Source: Intestinibacter sp964449895 (GTDB taxonomy: Bacteria; Bacillota; Clostridia; Peptostreptococcales; Peptostreptococcaceae). From it: a stretch of DNA of 64,000 bases. Below are positions 60,738-64,000 of this stretch, one piece after another. The notes below the pieces were generated by a model. That model was not told where the DNA came from. It saw only the letters and a list, made by a program, of their open reading frames with translations, and did no database searches. The DNA is taken from assembly GCA_964449895.1 (NCBI GenBank), contig CAYVBY010000001.1:1-64000 (forward strand), in the 5' to 3' direction. The stretch's first letter is position 1; every line of letters begins with the position of its first letter. The translations under genes and the position numbers were made by a program.

Positions 60738-62183
60738 TTATACTCTTAAGTCTACTTCTACATTACCTAAAAATTCTTTAAATGGTTCTATAGATGGCTC
60801 TAAGTATTCTTCTACAAATTCTACAACTTGCTCTGGAGCTCTACCTACAAATTTCATAGGATCTAATATATCAGATATTTCTTCTCTTTTTAACATACTA
60901 AATGCATCAGATTCTAATATTAAATCGATTAAGTTGTTGTTTAATCCTTCATGTTTAACTCTATAAGCAGCCTTCATAGATAATTCTCTTATTTCTTCGT
61001 GTAATTCTTGTCTATCTCCGCCTCTTTTAACAGCTTCCATTAATATATTTTCAGTTGCCATAAAAGGTAGCTCTTCACTTATATGTTTGTTTATCATGCT
61101 TTCATAAACTACAAGACCATCTGTTACATTTATACCTATTTCAAGTATAGCATCTGCTGCCATAAATGCTTGTGGTATAGCAAGTCTTTTATTAGCTGAA
61201 TCATCTAAACTTCTTTCTAGCCATTGAGTAGCTTCTACCATAGCTGGAGAAATAGATTCAGATATTATATATTTTGAAAGAGAAGATATTCTTTCACTTC
61301 TCATAGGATTTCTCTTATATGCCATTGCTGAAGATCCTATTTGATTTTTTTCAAATGGCTCTTCTAATTCTTTAAGATGTTGAAGTAATCTTATATCATT
61401 AGTCATTTTGTGCATACTTTGAGCTATTCCTGCAAGTACATTTAAAACTTGAGAATCTAATTTTCTAGTGTAAGTTTGACCACTTACATGATAAGAAGAT
61501 TCAAATCCCATTTTATTACATACTATTTTGTCTAATTTTTTTATTTTGTCACTATCGCCTTCAAATAAAGCTACGAAACTTGCTTGAGTTCCAGTTGTAC
61601 CTTTAACTCCTCTAAGCTTCATATTTTCAAGTCTATAGTTTAAATCTTCTAAATCTATTATTAAATCTTGAGCCCATAAAGTCGCTCTTTTTCCAACTGT
61701 TGTAAGCTGTGCCGCTTGGAAATGAGTAAATCCTAAAGTTGGTATATCTTTATTTTTAAGAGCAAATACTTTTAAGTTGTTTATTAAGTTTACTAATTTA
61801 ACTCTTATTAATTTTAGAGCTTCTGTCATTTGTATTACATCTGTATTGTCTCCAACATAAGCTGAAGTAGCACCTAGATGTATTATACCTTTAGCCTTTG
61901 GACATTGAATTCCATAAGCTTTAACATGACTCATAACATCATGTCTTACTTCTTTTTCTATTTTTTTAGCATCATCAAAGTTTATATCATCTATATGAGA
62001 TTTTAATTCTTCTATTTGTTCATCAGTTATATTTATTCCTAATTCTTTTTCTCCTTCTGCAAGAGCTATCCATAATTTTCTCCAAGTAGAAAATTTAAAT
62101 TGTGGAGAAAATATATAACTCATATCCTTACTGCAATATCTTTCAGTAAGAGGATTTGAATATGTACTGTATTTATTAGTCAT
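60738..62183 (-). CDS. purB: Adenylosuccinate lyase
   Basis: 481-residue fumarase/aspartase-superfamily enzyme acting twice in purine synthesis. Key segments: VMSHVKAYG, HLGATSAYVGDNTD, TLGFTHFQAAQLTTVGKRATLW, GTTGTQASF and the signature loop GSSAMAYKRNPMRSERI. ATG 62183 follows GGATGGTG; the longer frame to 62252 adds 23 hydrophobic residues without a ribosome site. It lies 92 bp after the recombinase-like gene. The other purine genes are not here. Confidence 0.96.
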   Translation of the reverse strand: MTNKYSTYSNPLTERYCSKDMSYIFSPQFKFSTWRKLWIALAEGEKELGINITDEQIEELKSHIDDINFDDAKKIEKEVRHDVMSHVKAYGIQCPKAKGIIHLGATSAYVGDNTDVIQMTEALKLIRVKLVNLINNLKVFALKNKDIPTLGFTHFQAAQLTTVGKRATLWAQDLIIDLEDLNYRLENMKLRGVKGTTGTQASFVALFEGDSDKIKKLDKIVCNKMGFESSYHVSGQTYTRKLDSQVLNVLAGIAQSMHKMTNDIRLLQHLKELEEPFEKNQIGSSAMAYKRNPMRSERISSLSKYIISESISPAMVEATQWLERSLDDSANKRLAIPQAFMAADAILEIGINVTDGLVVYESMINKHISEELPFMATENILMEAVKRGGDRQELHEEIRELSMKAAYRVKHEGLNNNLIDLILESDAFSMLKREEISDILDPMKFVGRAPEQVVEFVEEYLEPSIEPFKEFLGNVEVDLRV

Positions 62184-62275
62184 TTTTAGCACCATCCTTA
62201 ATTTATTTATTTTCAACATCACAATTATATATAATTTTACGAACAATAACAATACTTTTTTATGCTATGTTCAAT

Positions 62276-63184
62276 TTATTTTTTGTTTATATTCATATTT
62301 TCTTTTTCGATCATATAATCTATACTTTCACTGTCTACAAAATCTATTACATTTTTATATCTTATAGCGTAATATTTATCACTCCATCCAAGTTGCTTTT
62401 GTATATCTTCTCTATCGGCACCTAGCATTAAACTAATAGCTGCATAAGAATGTCTTAAATCCTTTGCAGAATAGTTTTTAAGACCTGCCAGGTCAAATGC
62501 TTTTCTTACTATAAGTCTTACATTTCTGTCTGTTATAGAATCGCTCTTTTGTGTTGTAAATATATACTCGTTAGTAGGTAGTATTATTTCACTTAGTCCT
62601 GAATGATATCTATAGTCTTCTATAAGTCTAAAGCAATAAGGATGTAATTTTACTATTCTTTCTTTTTTTCCTCTTCCAAGTCTTACATAGTAGTTATCTT
62701 TATCATCTACTATTAAGTCTTTCCATTTTACTTCTACTAATTCATTTAACATACATCCTGTAGTAGTTAAAAATACCATTATAAGTCTATCTCTTGAATT
62801 TAATTTGTATAGGGAATCTATTAGCTGATTTATTTCTTGGATACTAAGAACATCGTCTTTTCCCTTTTCTCTTGTTACAAATGGCTTTTCAACAAAGCTA
62901 AAAGGATTTATTTCTATACTTTTATTTCTATATAAAAAAGAATAAAAGCTATGTAAATAACTGTATATTTTTTCCCTTGTAGATTTAGCATATCTTTGAC
63001 TTATATCATCCATAAATTTTTGGCAGTCTTCTTTATTTACTTCTAGCAAATCTTTCATTTCCATAAATTTTTTAAAAGATATTACTTTTAAAAGATAATC
63101 TCTTTTTGTTTTTTGGTTAAAGTTTAGAGAAAATTTATCATATAGTTTTAGTTCTTCTTCAGTTAAAATTTTGCGTTCATCCAT
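62276..63184 (-). CDS. Tyrosine recombinase-like protein with altered active site
   Basis: 302 residues with the XerC/D layout: an N-terminal SAM-like core-binding domain (about 8-92) and a catalytic domain (about 110-295). The box I Arg is replaced: TTTGCMLNELVEVKW, where TGLR is expected. The beta-hairpin Lys (RGKKERIVKL) and box II Arg (DLRHSYA) remain, but the box II His is Lys. LGW replaces LGH, which Cre also has, and the nucleophile Tyr is in IRYKN. It is 25 bp after the helicase gene. Probably not a normal recombinase. Confidence 0.85.
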   Translation of the reverse strand: MDERKILTEEELKLYDKFSLNFNQKTKRDYLLKVISFKKFMEMKDLLEVNKEDCQKFMDDISQRYAKSTREKIYSYLHSFYSFLYRNKSIEINPFSFVEKPFVTREKGKDDVLSIQEINQLIDSLYKLNSRDRLIMVFLTTTGCMLNELVEVKWKDLIVDDKDNYYVRLGRGKKERIVKLHPYCFRLIEDYRYHSGLSEIILPTNEYIFTTQKSDSITDRNVRLIVRKAFDLAGLKNYSAKDLRHSYAAISLMLGADREDIQKQLGWSDKYYAIRYKNVIDFVDSESIDYMIEKENMNINKK

Positions 63185-63209
63185 GTTCTACACCTCATCA
63201 ATATCTAAT

Positions 63210-64000
63210 TTATTTTTTCTCCTCCGACTTTATCAAAAGTTTTATTATATCACTAGATTCTTCACTAAAAGTAGTTATTATTTTTAAGTAATCCGTTGCA
63301 ATATTTATAGCCAAATATATTTTATTTAAATCTCCCACAAAATCATTTATTTGATAATCCTGTTTTTTGTCGGCTATTGTTTGATTGTATAACATTTCTA
63401 ACTCACAAAATACTACTGCTTTATATTCTAAATTTCTTATTCCATAGATATTTGATATTGTTATTCCTATCTTTTTAGTAAGCTTAGTTATTCCCTCTTC
63501 TTGTATCATATATGGAATTTTAGCTTCTTCTAGAGCTTTTTTTAGTATGTACTGGAAGTAAATAGTTTTTCCATTTTTTAATTTCTTTTTATTATAAGGA
63601 TACACTATAGCTATTTCTGAATAATCAAGTCCCTTTTTATTTTTTAAAAATTCTATTTCCCATAAAATAGCTTCTATTTGCTCTTCTAAATCACTTACCT
63701 TTATTATTTCTGGAAATTTTCCTAATTTATGGATAGAATTTGTAAATGGGTATATATCGCAGTCTACATTAGGTCTTAAATCTTTAATATAGTTATTTGA
63801 ATTTTGACAAAATCTATTTACGAACTCTACTAATTTTTCACTTTGTCTATAATTTGTTGTAAGATTTATAATATAATCAAATTCTAAATTCTGTTTATAT
63901 TTAAATATATTTAAATCATTAGTTAAATTTAAAGAGTTACAGTAAAATATATTAAATATATTCTTTGTTTTATATAAAAACTCAGAAATAAATTCTATAT
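63210..64000 (-). CDS. UvrD-like superfamily 1 helicase, C-terminal part (cut by window edge)
   Basis: The frame stays open to the window end, with at least 263 codons. INLTTNYRQSEKLVEFVNRF is helicase motif IV, and ITISNIYGIRNLEYKAVVFCELEMLYN corresponds to motif V. The last motif reads LNKIYLAINIATDYLKII where functional helicases have a VAxTRAR-type arginine, so motif VI looks degenerate. The N-terminal ATPase part lies outside. Gene order helicase, recombinase-like, purB on one strand suggests cotranscription. Confidence 0.8.
   Translation of the reverse strand, partial: IEFISEFLYKTKNIFNIFYCNSLNLTNDLNIFKYKQNLEFDYIINLTTNYRQSEKLVEFVNRFCQNSNNYIKDLRPNVDCDIYPFTNSIHKLGKFPEIIKVSDLEEQIEAILWEIEFLKNKKGLDYSEIAIVYPYNKKKLKNGKTIYFQYILKKALEEAKIPYMIQEEGITKLTKKIGITISNIYGIRNLEYKAVVFCELEMLYNQTIADKKQDYQINDFVGDLNKIYLAINIATDYLKIITTFSEESSDIIKLLIKSEEKK

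Noticed and set aside
62184..62252. N-terminal extension of PurB by 23 hydrophobic residues
   Set aside because: The GGATGGTG ribosome site and family alignment favour ATG 62183.
1..64000. CRISPR arrays, tRNA or rRNA genes, prophage
   Set aside because: No regularly spaced repeats, cloverleaf ends or phage structural genes were seen on either strand by eye; a tRNAscan-type search was not possible.

Overview
The window is AT-rich (roughly 70 percent or more A+T) DNA from a low-GC Gram-positive bacterium. Strong GGAGG-type ribosome binding sites, frequent TTG starts, many perfect stem plus T-run terminators and clostridial families (large glutamine synthetase, YlbF, DUF378, ABC ATPase-permease fusions, Zn-dependent phospholipase C-like proteins) point to a Clostridia genome. 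Peptostreptococcaceae (Intestinibacter/Romboutsia/Terrisporobacter-like) is my best inference, not proven. It is a draft scaffold: exactly 100 Ns at 22748-22847 are flanked by identical 55-bp ends. No rRNA, tRNA, CRISPR array, intact insertion sequence or prophage was seen.

Layout. 1-9.1 kb: truncated transketolase and transaldolase (non-oxidative pentose phosphate), a YhcC-type radical SAM protein, a DMT transporter, a DJ-1 protein, a phospholipase C-like protein, an AGCS sodium:amino acid symporter and CinA. 9.3-17.8 kb: DUF819 permease, then D-Ala-D-Ala ligase, a MocR-type regulator and MurF (a D-Ala-D-Ala wall-precursor neighbourhood), an ABC-F ATPase and a glycerophosphodiesterase. 17.8-26.1 kb: a decayed reading frame, a DUF3867-like protein, a 20-codon membrane peptide candidate, an oxidoreductase, two DMT transporters, a BusR-like GntR/RCK_C regulator, a MarR / FMN-binding / flavodoxin operon behind a promoter with two identical palindromes, an ACT protein, a zinc ribbon and a possible structured RNA.

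26.2-37.3 kb is the most accessory part: an LRAT-fold protein with a long helical tail and a helical partner, a gene remnant at their edge, a primary-type sigma factor, NUDIX, Xpt, a membrane-anchored MutS-like ATPase, an unknown protein, a RelE-like orphan toxin candidate, small membrane proteins and a cytosolic parvulin. 37.3-48.8 kb: Lrp, CBS, cold-shock protein, secreted amidase, ElaA acetyltransferase, pyridoxamine kinase, YlbF, class III aminotransferase, and a fused ABC transporter divergent from a two-component system.

48.8-64 kb: a cysteine-rich protein with an uninterrupted alanine heptad array, a YjiH-like membrane protein, DUF378, a diacylglycerol glucosyltransferase-like enzyme, membrane proteins, glutamine synthetase, DEDD exonuclease, ExoIII, aminotransferase, MarR, adenylosuccinate lyase, a tyrosine recombinase-like protein without its first catalytic Arg, and the end of a UvrD-like helicase with a degenerate motif VI.

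The most distinctive non-coding signal is a dispersed intergenic repeat of about 110 bp made of two hairpins. There are three full copies and several shortened ones, in both orientations relative to genes, with paired changes in the stem arms.
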